Assembly (NCBI RefSeq): GCF_032854445.1
Contig: NC_088295.1
Location: 22,245,385-22,309,384 of the forward strand
DNA from: Liolophura sinensis
Taxonomy: Eukaryota > Mollusca > Polyplacophora > Chitonida > Chitonidae
Length of the DNA stretch: 64,000 nucleotides
Direction of reading: 5' to 3'
Part shown: positions 11,101 through 21,734 of the stretch, one piece after another
How positions within the stretch are numbered: position 1 is the stretch's first letter
How the letters are laid out: every line of letters starts with the position of its first letter
Notes under the pieces: generated by a model
Seen by the model: only the letters and a program-made list of their open reading frames with translations
The model's database searches: none
What the model was told of the DNA's origin: nothing
Position numbers and translations under genes: made by a program

Positions 11101-14100
11101 TAGGTTACAATTTAAGATGAGTTCATGATATTAGAGCACCAATTGAGATAAACATTCTTTATTGCTACACATAGTTCAGTTCTGTCAGAAGCCGTTTGGG
11201 GTTCATATCACACTATGCACACTGTATGGGCTTGACCACACCAAAGGAAAGTTTGCGAGTAACAATAATTTCAACATCAAGACAAAAATTAATTGGGTGC
11301 AAGCTGACAATATCGTCAAAAGTAAGGAAAACATGCAAGTATTTTGTAGAATACTTACAATTCAGTACTATAAGGGAAAGCGTCAATGTTTTATACTTGC
11401 TCCACTAACTGCTTAAGTTCTAGAAAAATTTACCTGTACCTCAACCTGCCTTCGAACAGATCTTCTGTTTTATTCCGGACCATGCAGTAACATCAACAGC
11501 ATGGCTTACCTATGTCATTCCAACCAGACCTCGGACCAGTCTAGAAATTAGACAGAAAATTTTCTAATCATCCTCGGATATCCAACAGCAGAAGTTACTT
11601 CTTACATTTACAACAACTTCGCTCTTCACCCTATATTGGCTAATTAGCATCAGCCAGGTAAACAAAACATTATCTTCTGTGATTTTTAAAGACTACAAAA
11701 ACAACCAAATCCACTCACAATTTTCTTATGATATATCATCACTAAGAGAAATGTCTACTGCCACAAAATTTATAACTAGAGTAGTACAAAATCATGTTTT
11801 TATATATATATCTCACAGAAATTAGACGTTCAACATACATTTACTAAGAGTGGATAAATTCTTTGATGAATTACTCTCTTACCCTTGAAACTTAAATGCT
11901 TAGGTCACAGAAAATTTTGGGGTACCAGTAAAAGTCTACTGTTATAAATTAACAATGTATTTGAATGTTCAGAAGTGTCTCAAATATGGCTTTGTTTTAT
12001 GGTAATATCTGTGCATTCTGTGAAATATGATCACACCGTAAACACTAATTTCAGAGATTTAAACCAATTTTTAGTCCCACATTGCACATTGCTGACACTC
12101 TGGTCATATGAAAGTTAATTAAATATCTTTAATTTTAAGGCCGCTCGTAGAAATAAATTTGTTACACCTTCCCGGGTTTTTTGATACTAAACTTTATTTT
12201 CTTTCCTGGCATATGCCACACTCATGTTATTTTTTTTTAGGAAACAAGATAAAATTTAGTATCAAACTCATATGCCCTGGTTAGTGTATAATACCTGATT
12301 TGACATGCTGTTATTCGTCAGGAATATGTTACATTCACACTGAAACTATCTCTTAAGGTATCACTATGTCTTGCCTCATTTTTATTATTAGTGAAAATAA
12401 ACTGTTAGCGTAACAGTGTGAACAGTACATAATTTCAGTGGTTTTGTTCAAGATACTGGCCACTTGCAATAAACCGACTGATCTCCATAATGTATGGTAC
12501 ATGTGACTTTGTATGACAAATTCCTTTCTATCCACAGTGGTTGTGTTGCAGTGTGTTTCTATGGAAATGACGATTCAGACAAGGGAATAATGCAGTTTAC
12601 ACACTCTGTTGAAAATGTCAATAAAACAGTGAATGAAGCAGTGGATAGGGTAAGTTTAGTGGAAAGATAAGCTATTGCAAACAGCAATTATTGTTCTGTC
12701 TGATTTCTGTGGAGGGGTATATTTACATACATGTAGATATTGTTACACATCTTGTACTGTTGCTGTGAGACAAATAGTTAAGACATTATCATTTCGGTAG
12801 ATTTACAGACATTTAACAGACTTGCATGGTTGCTGTTGCTGTCCAGTGAGTGAAGTAAAACTATCCCCCAGTGCATAATGGTTCATTTTCCACTATATCA
12901 TATTTGAAGAATCAACAAAAATCAGGATACCTTAATCATGTGGACTAAAAAGAAAAGGATGCCTGACTGTGTGTTCCCAATCCGAGAAGTGAAGAATTGT
13001 GATCAAATGAGCAATCTGGGGTTGAGTCTGTCTTTTTAAAATGATGAGTGTACATGTATGTGAAGCAAGATCGGAATGTTTTTGTTTAGATCGGGATGTT
13101 ACAGAAGATCGTACATGACATCAACTCAACAGGCTTGCCTGAACTGATAGAGTCCATCAAGAGGCATGTCAGTAATGAAACGGTGAAGACTAAGGTGGAG
13201 TTCATGCTACAGGACTTGAGGAAAATGGCTGATGTCGTGGAGGATGACATGCATGATGTGAAGAACAAGACTTTGATGTTCAGACTGGACAACATCTCTT
13301 CTGTCTCTAACGCAGTCGAGTACATCAGGTAATCACAAAATCTGTACAGGAGTGTATGCTGGACACGAGGATAAGTCTGCCACATCCACAACTGTTGGCT
13401 TGGACAAAGACTTTGTAGCTTCACCCACTGTCGTTGGTTGTGAAGCCTAAATGACAGCAAGCAGCTGACAGCACTCATGTGGCCACAGTGTAACATTCAT
13501 TGAAGACCGCTCGTCTTCTGTCAGTATATGTTGTGCATATGTGCATGTCATGTGAGAATGTTTGTCAGTAGCTCTCAAAGATTGGTGGGTTATGCCGGGC
13601 AGACCAGTTTCCTCCTGGCCTAAAACTGACCTCCATCGTATAAATGACATATGAGACTATGGTTGTTGAACTTTGTCGGAATGCACACCTGGCTAAGCTC
13701 AACTAAAGACGGATATTAAAACATTTTGTCTTTGTTATAGATGGGTGTCTACAATTTGCATATGGTGCTGGAACGTCCTAGCATGTCTCCTTTTCCTGCT
13801 GGGAGCTGTGAAAAAGTCCAAAGGATTACTCATTGCGTAAGTATTTGTGTGTGTGTCTGAACTGTTGGCCTTTATTTTAATATAGGCTTTGACTGCTTTA
13901 AATCTCCATTCAAAAATCTAGATCTGTCTAATATCTATTTGCTAATGTGTAATGTATGAAAGTCAGTTCTGTATCAGAGTCAATTTCCTCCCACCATAAT
14001 GCTGACCGCTGTCGTGTGAGTGAAATATTCTTGAATACGGCGTAAAACACCAATCAAATAAATAAATACATACAAACTATGGTGATACGGCTTAGTGTGT

Positions 14101-17100
14101 ATAAAATAAAGTGTGAGTTTGTTCATATTTAGTTTGATCAATCTTCAGTATGCTGAGAAAGTGACAGAAAAGTAGATGCAACTAGTGCTGGCTTCTAGTG
14201 AATGTCGCTTTGATACACACTATCCCATTAGCGCGTGTCTCCTGTAGACCAATGCGCGAGCTTTTGATGAATTATGAACTGTATACAACAACGCAATGGC
14301 AGCTTAACAGCTGTACATAATACATGTAGTTAATAGCGATTTCTGACCGGCTGCAGAGGGCAATTAAAACCAAAAACATATATACTTTCACGTTCACAAA
14401 ATTACCAGTCGTTTAAGCGAAATTAAACTCTATACCCAGTTATAGTCGGCATTTAAAATATAAATAATGTCAATGTGGACCAGAAAAAGACACAGTTTTG
14501 AGTTTTGGGTTGTAAAAATTTGGACTTCTGTGAATCCCTGTTATGTTAAGAACTGATTTTCAAGTTTTTACAGTTTCATACTTTTAAAACTTGAAATGAG
14601 ATGATGGTATGAATTATCTCCCCTAGCTCTGTTGTGCTGGGACTGGTTGACCTCATATTTGTGTGGACAGCTGGAGGACTTTATTTGGGAGCATCTGTTG
14701 TAAGTTGTTGTGTACATATATTTCCTTTCTGGCCCAGGGAGCACTGGTGCTGAAAGTATAATTACTTAGGCCTTTCACTAGAGGTGTGCTTTTGACACCT
14801 ATATTTACACTTCTCCAAATAGCTTAAACTTTGTGTAAGTACATGTAAAGTATGATGGCATTAATCAAGGTGTGGTTGATTTTGCTTGGTGTCTCTGTGT
14901 GGTTATGTTTATGTGTAGTAGTATGTTTATGTACAGGATACATAACTGCATTTTAGTAAGCAATAATGGAATGACAACATTAGGAGCACTCTTTTCCACG
15001 TGAAAATTCCTTGTTTTGTTTATACAAGCTTTTTATTTATTTATTTATTATTTTTTGTCGTAGGGTGCTGGAGATCTCTGTGTCAATCCGGACCCATTCA
15101 TTGAACAGCAAGCTGACCCTTCTGTAAGAGGTAGGTGTAAAACCCATGTCTAGTCACATGGAATCTCGTAAAACATGACAGGTAGAAGTGTCAGCACAGG
15201 TCAGGCCAGTCAGAGTAAAGTGATGTAGTGTATGTGTTGTTGTAATCAGGAGCTGTGTCTGTTCTGTCACAAGACTCTTATTGTACGAATAACCAAGTTG
15301 GGTCAGCTACATGCCAGAAGCTTGTATTCCAGAGGAGGTAATTTGCTTGATTGGGGCAGCCTTTTTATGTGTGCGTCTGGCACACATGAGAATGTATTAC
15401 ATGTATATGAAAATTTATAAACCCATAAATGGGAAGTAGCAAATTCTATTGAGTCTTTTATGTTCAAAATGGGAATGTGTTGATGCTGTTTGTTGTTTTG
15501 TGATAGAATAATATTACTTTTGTTTAGTATGATGTTGTGTTTATTGTCCTTCTCAGGTATCGTTCATCAATATCTTACCTTTTCTAGTGAAGACCCCTTC
15601 TCCGAGGGTAAAGCCTGGACATTTGTGTCTCTCTACTCCAGAGTATTTTGTGGCAAACCTAAAGCGATTATTTACAGTTTTCATGTGTTGTTTATGCAAT
15701 TCAGTTATGGATCATGGAAATCCTAACTGTAAATATTGTACTCTATTCTGTCAGCAAACAGAGGCAGCTACCACAGCAGTTACTACAGCCAACGGTACAG
15801 TAACGAGGGTGTTACAGCTTGTTGCTCCCTACAATATATCAAAGAAGGTAAGTAATTTATAAGTCACCCCTTCTACCCATCTTATTTTATATTACAGCTG
15901 ATGGAAATTATAAGAATGTGACTAAAGTGCGCAATGAGCATTGACGGTTTTGGTAGTCTTGAAGTATCTGGTAATTTATTGTTTTATTTCAGGGTGTTTA
16001 TCAGATATAAGTTCAGTGGATTCCCCTGGGCCCTGCCTGGTTTCTTGGACCTACCAACCTGACAACTCTTTAATTAAATCAAATTTCAGTATGGTATACA
16101 ATACCAGTCAACTAGAAAATAATTATAATTAGTATTTAATAAAATATTTTTAGTGAAATTGATTGCATAAAAACAATTTCACATATATGAAGCAATATAA
16201 ACTACCTGTGGTATATGTAATATGTCTTATCTGTATTGTGCCTCTTTTCTGAATGATAACGTAAATAATTCATGTTTTCTTTTCCCTTAGATTAATAGAC
16301 CTGTAAAGTTTGTGAGAACTAATCTGAAATTTGCACTGAGTAACATAACCAGAGTCAGTGCCCTCATCAGCTGTAAGAATATCCATTGACAACTATGTAG
16401 ATGCCCTGCATGGATTTTGTCATCGTGCACTGTAAGTCCTGTACTTCCATCCATTATGCTATCAATTCTTATTCAAAACCATTGTCCCTAGCTATACATG
16501 TGTACATACTGTGTCTGAGAGCTAAAAACAGTGTGGCTCCAAAAAGGTGAAAATTGGAAGAAAGTGAATTCTAAATGTAAGAAAATCATAGAAATCTCGA
16601 AAATAAAGCCTTTCTGAATTTTATAATCTTGTGTAAGCTTGAGAACAATAGTCTAGCATTAGAATACTACAAAAGTCACCATCAGTGGTCACAGAATGTC
16701 AATGTTTTAAAAACAAATGGAAGTTTTTATTATGTCAGAATATGCCTCTGTTGATTAAGTGTAGAGTTTTCTGTGATGCACTACATTGTATATAGTAGAT
16801 GATTTTATTCTGTCAGTTTTATCTATATTTTATGTGTACTGTATACACATGTAAATAACTTTTGTGAATGTGTGTAAGCATGAGGGACTCAGTTGATCTC
16901 CCTCACAAAATAAAATATTATTATTATTATAGTGGTATAATTGTTTGTATTTAATTTAGTACACAGTAAAACACCAATAATTTCATGGAATCTTCATCAA
17001 CTAATTATCCCCCACCCTGCAGTTATGTGAAATTTGATTATTAATAATTCACATGTATATTGTCACGATTTTTCATGAACTACAACAGCTCTAGCAATCA

Positions 17101-20100
17101 GTTCATGAAAAATTCTATGATATAGTAATATAGGCAGTTTTATGTATTGGGTGTTTGTGTTTGGCAGGTTTGGGTTTGCTCTCATGTTGGTGGGTACTGG
17201 AGCTGTGGGTCTTATGGTGACTGTGCTTGTATGTCTGGCATCTAAGGCATGGCCACACTGCAGCAAGAAGTGAGTAGTGACTTGGGCAGTTATACTGCTC
17301 TGCAGTTTTTGTCATTTATACCCAACTTTAACTGTGAGGTCTTTGTACTACAGTCATCTAAATTACCCGTAAGCTGCATAAGTGAAGTATGATTAGCCAG
17401 TGGGACATCATTTTCAGAATTCTCAAAGTGGAGCAGAACCCTCACATTCAGAACAAGGGCTTTTAATAGTCATTTGATGAGTTTGTTGCCCTGTTGCTTC
17501 TCACTGATGTATTCATGTACTCATAGGCTGTAGGTTGTATTAAATTATGTTGTCTGTTACAAATTCAAATTCGAGGCGACATCCAACAAAATGTGAGTGA
17601 TGTCTTGGGGTAAGGTTCATTGGTTCATTACAGTGAGTAGCCCATGATATAAGATGGATGTCAAAATTTGGGCCAACCAGCCAAGCAGTTATAGCAGTTC
17701 AACCTTAGGGCAGCTAAAATGTTTAACACAGCTCTAATCTCGGAGGTTTCAAATGTCTTGTCAAAGGAAATGTTGATTGAAGATGGTTCATTGCCTTGGT
17801 TTCTGTCCATAGACGAGGGTATTATCCAGTAGATGACACAGACCCATTCCTGCCACGCCCACCTCCGTACAACGGCTACGGCACCATGCCCGGAGGAAGT
17901 ATGAGCAGCATACCTGGCAATGTCTCCAGGGCTGACGTCACGTGAGTTTTCCGCCATCATAAAGCATGATTTAGTCACATTTATTCCTGTTTTTTTCAAA
18001 CATTCTTCACCTATTTACAGTGATTCTGTGAAGTGTTAATGTTTAATGTCCATCAGATCTGTATTTTCACTTGTGGTTAACCAGTAAATCCCTATTTGCT
18101 AATATAATTCCTCTAGTGGTACAATAGAATCTTTAATTTATAATTTGCTACTGAAAGGAAAGATATACAGCTGATGTAAAGTAAATTCTCATCGTACTTT
18201 TGTTTTAGTCTTCAAATTACCCAGTTTTACTCTGATGCATTGTTTTTTGACTCATTGCGCAGGATCACTGGTGACATAGGTGAATTGATATATTCCACCA
18301 TTGCACTACGAGGTTTACAATTGTTTAAATGAGGCCAATTTTGTCATCATTTAGTCTCAGCTCATTGGTTTAAATCCTCACATTACTCATTCCTGTCATA
18401 TGTGTTGCTGTTGTTGTTGTTGCTGTTGTAAAAATGGAAGTTCTGGCTGTATTTTGGTGTCAACATTTACTGCAATGTACAGTATTGATATTATATATGT
18501 ATACATATATATATGTATATACTGTGTGTGCATTTTGATCTGGGTAGCTGCACTTGAGAATGTGTCTGAACAACTGTTGCAAGACTAACCCATACTGTGT
18601 GTAGCCCATACTTTGCCATACCACCTGAAGGCCCTTCTCAGTCTGTCCATTTATTTCAACTTCATTTTTTTTTTCATGGAATTTCAAATGACATGTCCAA
18701 GTAATATGTATCCCTTTTCATTTAGCCTAGCGCAATTTCTCATTTCACGCATATTTTTATTATTTTACTTCTCATTTATATTTATGTAGTACAATGTCTC
18801 TTTTAGAAACTGTATTTATCTTTATAGAGTGAAGTGTTGCAAAGCATCAGATGGTTTCTTCCCCTCGTTTTATTTTATTCTAGCATATTTAGTTACTGTT
18901 GTCCTACGTTATAGAATCTGTAGTTCTTAGGGCAAGAGTGTAAGGCCTTTTGAGGAGTGTTTGCTTGCATTATTTGGAGTAAAGTTTTGTATCTTTTTTT
19001 CCTATTTGTATGTAGTGTTCCAGCACTCTCTGGTCCTGTTGTTCTGGGTAATCGTAACGCACCACTGTGAAGTGTGCGAATGAACATGGCAACTTCTTTG
19101 TTCTTTATATTTTGGTGTTTATTAGTCTTGCATCAACAGGCTCCACTTCAGGGAGCAACTTCTTTCTTTTAAAGTAAATTGCCTAGCATGAGCACATGAA
19201 ATGTACTCCTTGAATAGCAGTGGTGATGACAACTCCTTTTGTCATTCAAGCCTTTGTCTGATTGCATGTTGTTCATAGACTTGTAGATTTCATCTTCCAT
19301 TCATCATTTTGGACATTATCATTTTGTCATCTAGACTGAAAAATTTATGGTGTCCCAATAAAAGGGAACAAAACCAAATAATAAGTAAACCTTCCAGGTT
19401 GTTGGCTATATTGATTGATTATAGGTGAACATTGTTATATCCAAGAGACCCTTTTTGCTTTTTTGTCACTTTGTTTTTCTTTTTCGCTTTACTGTGTTCC
19501 AGTGTACTGCATAATATAACTTTCCCATGATTATTAAAGTAAACTTGCACAAAAACTCAGCACAAAATTTGTCAATTTAGCGTCAGTGGATGAGACTGGT
19601 GTATATAAGTGCCATCCCCTACATGCAACGCTGCCAAGATGATGAGACGGATGTATGGCCTCTGCTTCGTGGCTGTATGATATATTTTCTCTCTTCTCTC
19701 TCTAGGTTTCCACCTCCCTCAGAGGTCCACCTTTATGAGAATGTAGACAGGTAGGCTTCAGCTGTTAATAGCCCATCAGGTTCAGTCAGGGCTCATGTCT
19801 TGCAACAGTTGTTGGACTGTATTTTTAGTATACTTCGTAAGCGTTGTTGTGATGTGCTGGGCCACTGGGGGAACACCTGTGTGCAATGGCTAAACCTTTG
19901 CTTGTCCGCTCCTTGGTGGTAGTTTGATGTGTTGCTGCATTACAGCTTTTGGTACTCACGACTTACACGCAAGCCTAGACATTTCAACATTCCGTTTTTG
20001 TGTGTCAGTTCTCTGTTTTTATTTTCTTGTTCGATGAGAACAATGTTTGATCCACAGAATTGGGATGAGTTTCTTTAAAACAAGCGAAAACTGACAAAAA

Positions 20101-21734
20101 TTTTGTGGCGATACCCAATCAAGTGTATCAGGTGTGCCGCATTACCATTTTTTTTTAAATGGACAGACAAGATGAGGGCTTAAATAAAGGTCATGAATAA
20201 CCAGAACATAATCAGACCAAGTCCCCCTCACATCCCAGCATATCTGATGTGCAGGATGAGGTTTCTGTGAGTAAAGGCCTAAGGGCCATGAGGTGTCACT
20301 TCCACATAGTGTGGCACAGACTATTACTCCAGAGAGTTATGTACAGAGTGATAGGATAATCACCCTCCCATGTTGATTACATTGGTTGGCTTTCAAAAAA
20401 ATGTTTCCATAAGGTGGGGTGGAGGTTACAGAGGACACATGGCAAGATTCTCATTTACTTCAAGATTCAAGATTTACTTAAAAGCACTCAATGCAGCTTA
20501 GACGTCTAAATAAACCTATAGCGATGCAAAGAAACTAAAATATGACAGATCCAATTTTTCTGCCAAAGTGCAAGTCTCTCAAGGAGCATATTTTAGAAAT
20601 TAGGGTGCATTTATGGACTCCAGTGTTGCAGTTTTCATTAAACTGTAAGAGTGAGACATAAGCACACACAGGGATGCTTCTTGTCTTCTATGGCAAGAAC
20701 AATATTTTGTATGTGAGCATGCCAGTAAATGTAATTCTGAGTGTGACACCTCCTCTGAAGAAATTGGAATGTTTACTACAATTTTGATTTTATGTGTATA
20801 GATTTAGTCCTTTTTAAGTTAACAGGAGCTGACAAAATAGACATGACCTTATTCCAAGATGATTAAGGATACTCACTTTCACGTTGTATTAAGGAGCACA
20901 CACCTTCCCACCAGAAATCAAAGGCCAGAGATTGCAGCAGGTTGTTACCCAAGATAGCCTTTTTCATTTTTCTGTCGTATTCTTTATGAAGAGTGATTCT
21001 GTTGTAGCTTTTAGTTTTGTCGTCATTTTTGTCTTCTATTAATGTTATGTTTTCCATGGGCTGAATTGCAGTGTCTATCCTAACAGTTCAGCCTTTGACT
21101 CCGATATAGAAGTCCTGCCTCTCCGCGGGCCCCCTTCCGATTCACCACCTCCCTGCGTAAGCATGTTTATCTCTGTCTACATGTACAGCAGTCACAGACG
21201 AAGACTTGATAAGCCTCAAATCTATGCCAAGTTTTGATATATATTTATGTACATTTATATCCCTCAGTGTCTTGTGTATAGCCTCCAGTGTCTTGAGACA
21301 TAGCCTGAGTTCTTCCACGTGTATATATTGTCATCGTTACACCTGTATATATTACCATGTATGGTTCCTCTGCTACAGTGCATGCTCAGTCTTATTGTCT
21401 GTGGGTAATCTGTTACCAATTCACATACGGCTAATTATTGATGACATGTTACATTAAGTTTTTGCTTCGGTTTGAGGGTTGACGTCAATCAGTTTGTGTC
21501 TGCTTTGGTACGGTACTGTTATTCCATTCCCTTCCATATGACATCATGTCTACGGTAGAGCTTGGCGCCACTTGCCTGTTTTGATAATGAGACTGAAGGT
21601 GTAGAATAAGACAGATGAATATTGACTTATTGATACATCTGGTCTTGTTTCAGTACACTTACATGGAACAGTACAGCAATCTGGGACGCCCCATTGGACA
21701 GCCAGGACACGCGTCCCAGAGCCATACGGGATGA
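7982..21734 (+). CDS. TTYH: Tweety homolog (TTYH family membrane protein), 15 exons
   Basis: Exons: 7982-8110, 10450-10616, 12538-12649, 13090-13328, 13741-13836, 14627-14699, 15064-15130, 15557-15607, 15762-15847, 16291-16431, 17168-17269, 17813-17941, 19706-19750, 21072-21156, 21654-21734. All junctions are GT-AG and phases agree throughout, giving about 533 residues, the usual TTYH length. Five hydrophobic segments lie near residues 46-67, 86-106, 217-239, 244-270 and 388-412. Family marks are the start 'YVVPKLAEWFHSFPH', GDLCVNPDPF (Cys 278), ISCKNIH (Cys 368) and a PPPY motif near 437-440. TTYH proteins are described as volume-regulated or calcium-linked chloride-channel or lipid-handling dimers; function is debated. 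In vertebrate TTYH2/3 the PY motif binds Nedd4-2. One frame break lies in exon 10 (see 16291-16431). The start codon aligns with the family N-terminus. Confidence 0.95.
8111..10449 (+). other. TTYH intron 1
   Basis: About 2.3 kb with no recognised gene or repeat. Confidence 0.6.
10450..12649 (+). CDS. TTYH: TTYH exons 2-3: TM1 and TM2
   Basis: Exon 2 (10450-10616) encodes TM1, a basic cytoplasmic loop (RCCRKEEPRKKAKK) and most of TM2. Exon 3 (12538-12649) completes TM2 (CGCVAVCFYG, matching family 'GFYGN') and starts the extracellular helical domain with an NKT sequon. The intervening 1.9-kb intron shows nothing recognised. Confidence 0.92.
13090..13328 (+). CDS. TTYH: TTYH exon 4: first extracellular helical region
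   Basis: About 80 residues of amphipathic helix with several N-linked sequons (NST, NET, NKT, NIS). This corresponds to the long TM2-TM3 extracellular domain of the family. Acceptor tttag, donor GTAATC, phase 0 to 2. Confidence 0.92.
13741..14699 (+). CDS. TTYH: TTYH exons 5-6: TM3 and TM4
   Basis: Exon 5 (13741-13836) encodes TM3 and the short KKSKG cytoplasmic turn. Exon 6 (14627-14699) encodes TM4 (VVLGLVDLIFVWTAGGLYLG). The intron between them holds the SINE copy at 13981-14070. Confidence 0.92.
13981..14070 (+). mobile_element. SINE 3' fragment in TTYH intron 5
   Basis: Forward copy with 'tttcctcccaccataatgctg' body, 'gtgaaatattcttgaatacgg' and the 'cgtaaaacaccaatcaaata' tail ending in AAAT repeats. 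The same family occurs at 5799, 29943, 35336 and 53395. Confidence 0.75.
15064..15847 (+). CDS. TTYH: TTYH exons 7-9: second extracellular domain
   Basis: Exon 7 (15064-15130) carries GDLCVNPDPF, exon 8 (15557-15607) the 'IVHQYLTFSSEDPFSE' segment equivalent to family '..YY..C....NPF', and exon 9 (15762-15847) an amphipathic helix. For exon 9 the pyrimidine-rich acceptor ending at 15754 breaks frame. The acceptor ending at 15761 (aacag) joins phase 1 and keeps the family alignment, so I chose it. Confidence 0.85.
16291..16431 (+). CDS. TTYH: TTYH exon 10 with apparent one-base insertion
   Basis: Reads in frame from phase 0 (INRPVKF...) to ISCKNIH, then meets TGA at 16387-16389. Dropping one T of the TT at 16386-16387 continues as DNYVDALHGFC, which matches family 'CRSLHKDYGAALRGLC'. 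It then joins exon 11 in phase 2 to start TM5. An alternative donor inside the exon (GTAAGA at 16373) leads to a stop in exon 11, so it does not rescue the frame. Confidence 0.85.
16432..17167 (+). other. TTYH intron 10
   Basis: No gene. Contains a small GAGGG...CCCTC inverted repeat (about 16882-16904) and an ATT-rich run near 16912-16931. Confidence 0.55.
17168..17941 (+). CDS. TTYH: TTYH exons 11-12: TM5 and PY-motif tail
   Basis: Exon 11 (17168-17269) encodes TM5 (LFGFALMLVGTGAVGLMVTV) and the juxtamembrane WPHCSK. Exon 12 (17813-17941) encodes the acidic/proline tail YYPVDDTDPFLPRPPPYNG. PPPY is a type-I WW-domain ligand, a documented Nedd4-family docking site in vertebrate TTYH2/TTYH3. 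Confidence 0.92.
17942..19705 (+). other. TTYH intron 12
   Basis: 1.8 kb with a TGT/TGC trinucleotide run (about 18402-18430) and a short AT-dinucleotide-like patch near 18493-18520. The only gene-like content is the possible alternative last exon at 19016-19070. Confidence 0.5.
19016..19070 (+). CDS. TTYH: Possible alternative last exon of TTYH
   Basis: A strong pyrimidine tract (about 18992-19003) and tag acceptor precede a segment that continues exon 12 in phase 2 as TVPALSGPVVLGNRNAPL then TGA. It would replace the C-terminal exons and keep PPPY. As an internal cassette it fails, because no donor restores phase 2. Short and unsupported by homology. Confidence 0.25.
19706..21734 (+). CDS. 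TTYH: TTYH exons 13-15: C-terminal cytoplasmic tail
   Basis: Exon 13 (19706-19750) encodes FPPPSEVHLYENVD, exon 14 (21072-21156) a Ser/Pro-rich acidic stretch ending PPSDSPPPC, and exon 15 (21654-21734) the YTYMEQYSNL tail ending at TGA 21732-21734. Phases 2-2-0 match. The tail is low in conservation but every junction has strong consensus. Confidence 0.85.

Noticed and set aside
15755-15761. Stronger acceptor (ctgtcag) for TTYH exon 9
   Set aside because: It puts exon 9 out of frame with exon 8; the acceptor seven bases on restores the phase.
16373-16378. GTAAGA as an alternative donor that might explain the exon 10 stop
   Set aside because: Joining it to exon 11 gives an early stop and discards the conserved CKNIH and DNYVDALHGFC segments.
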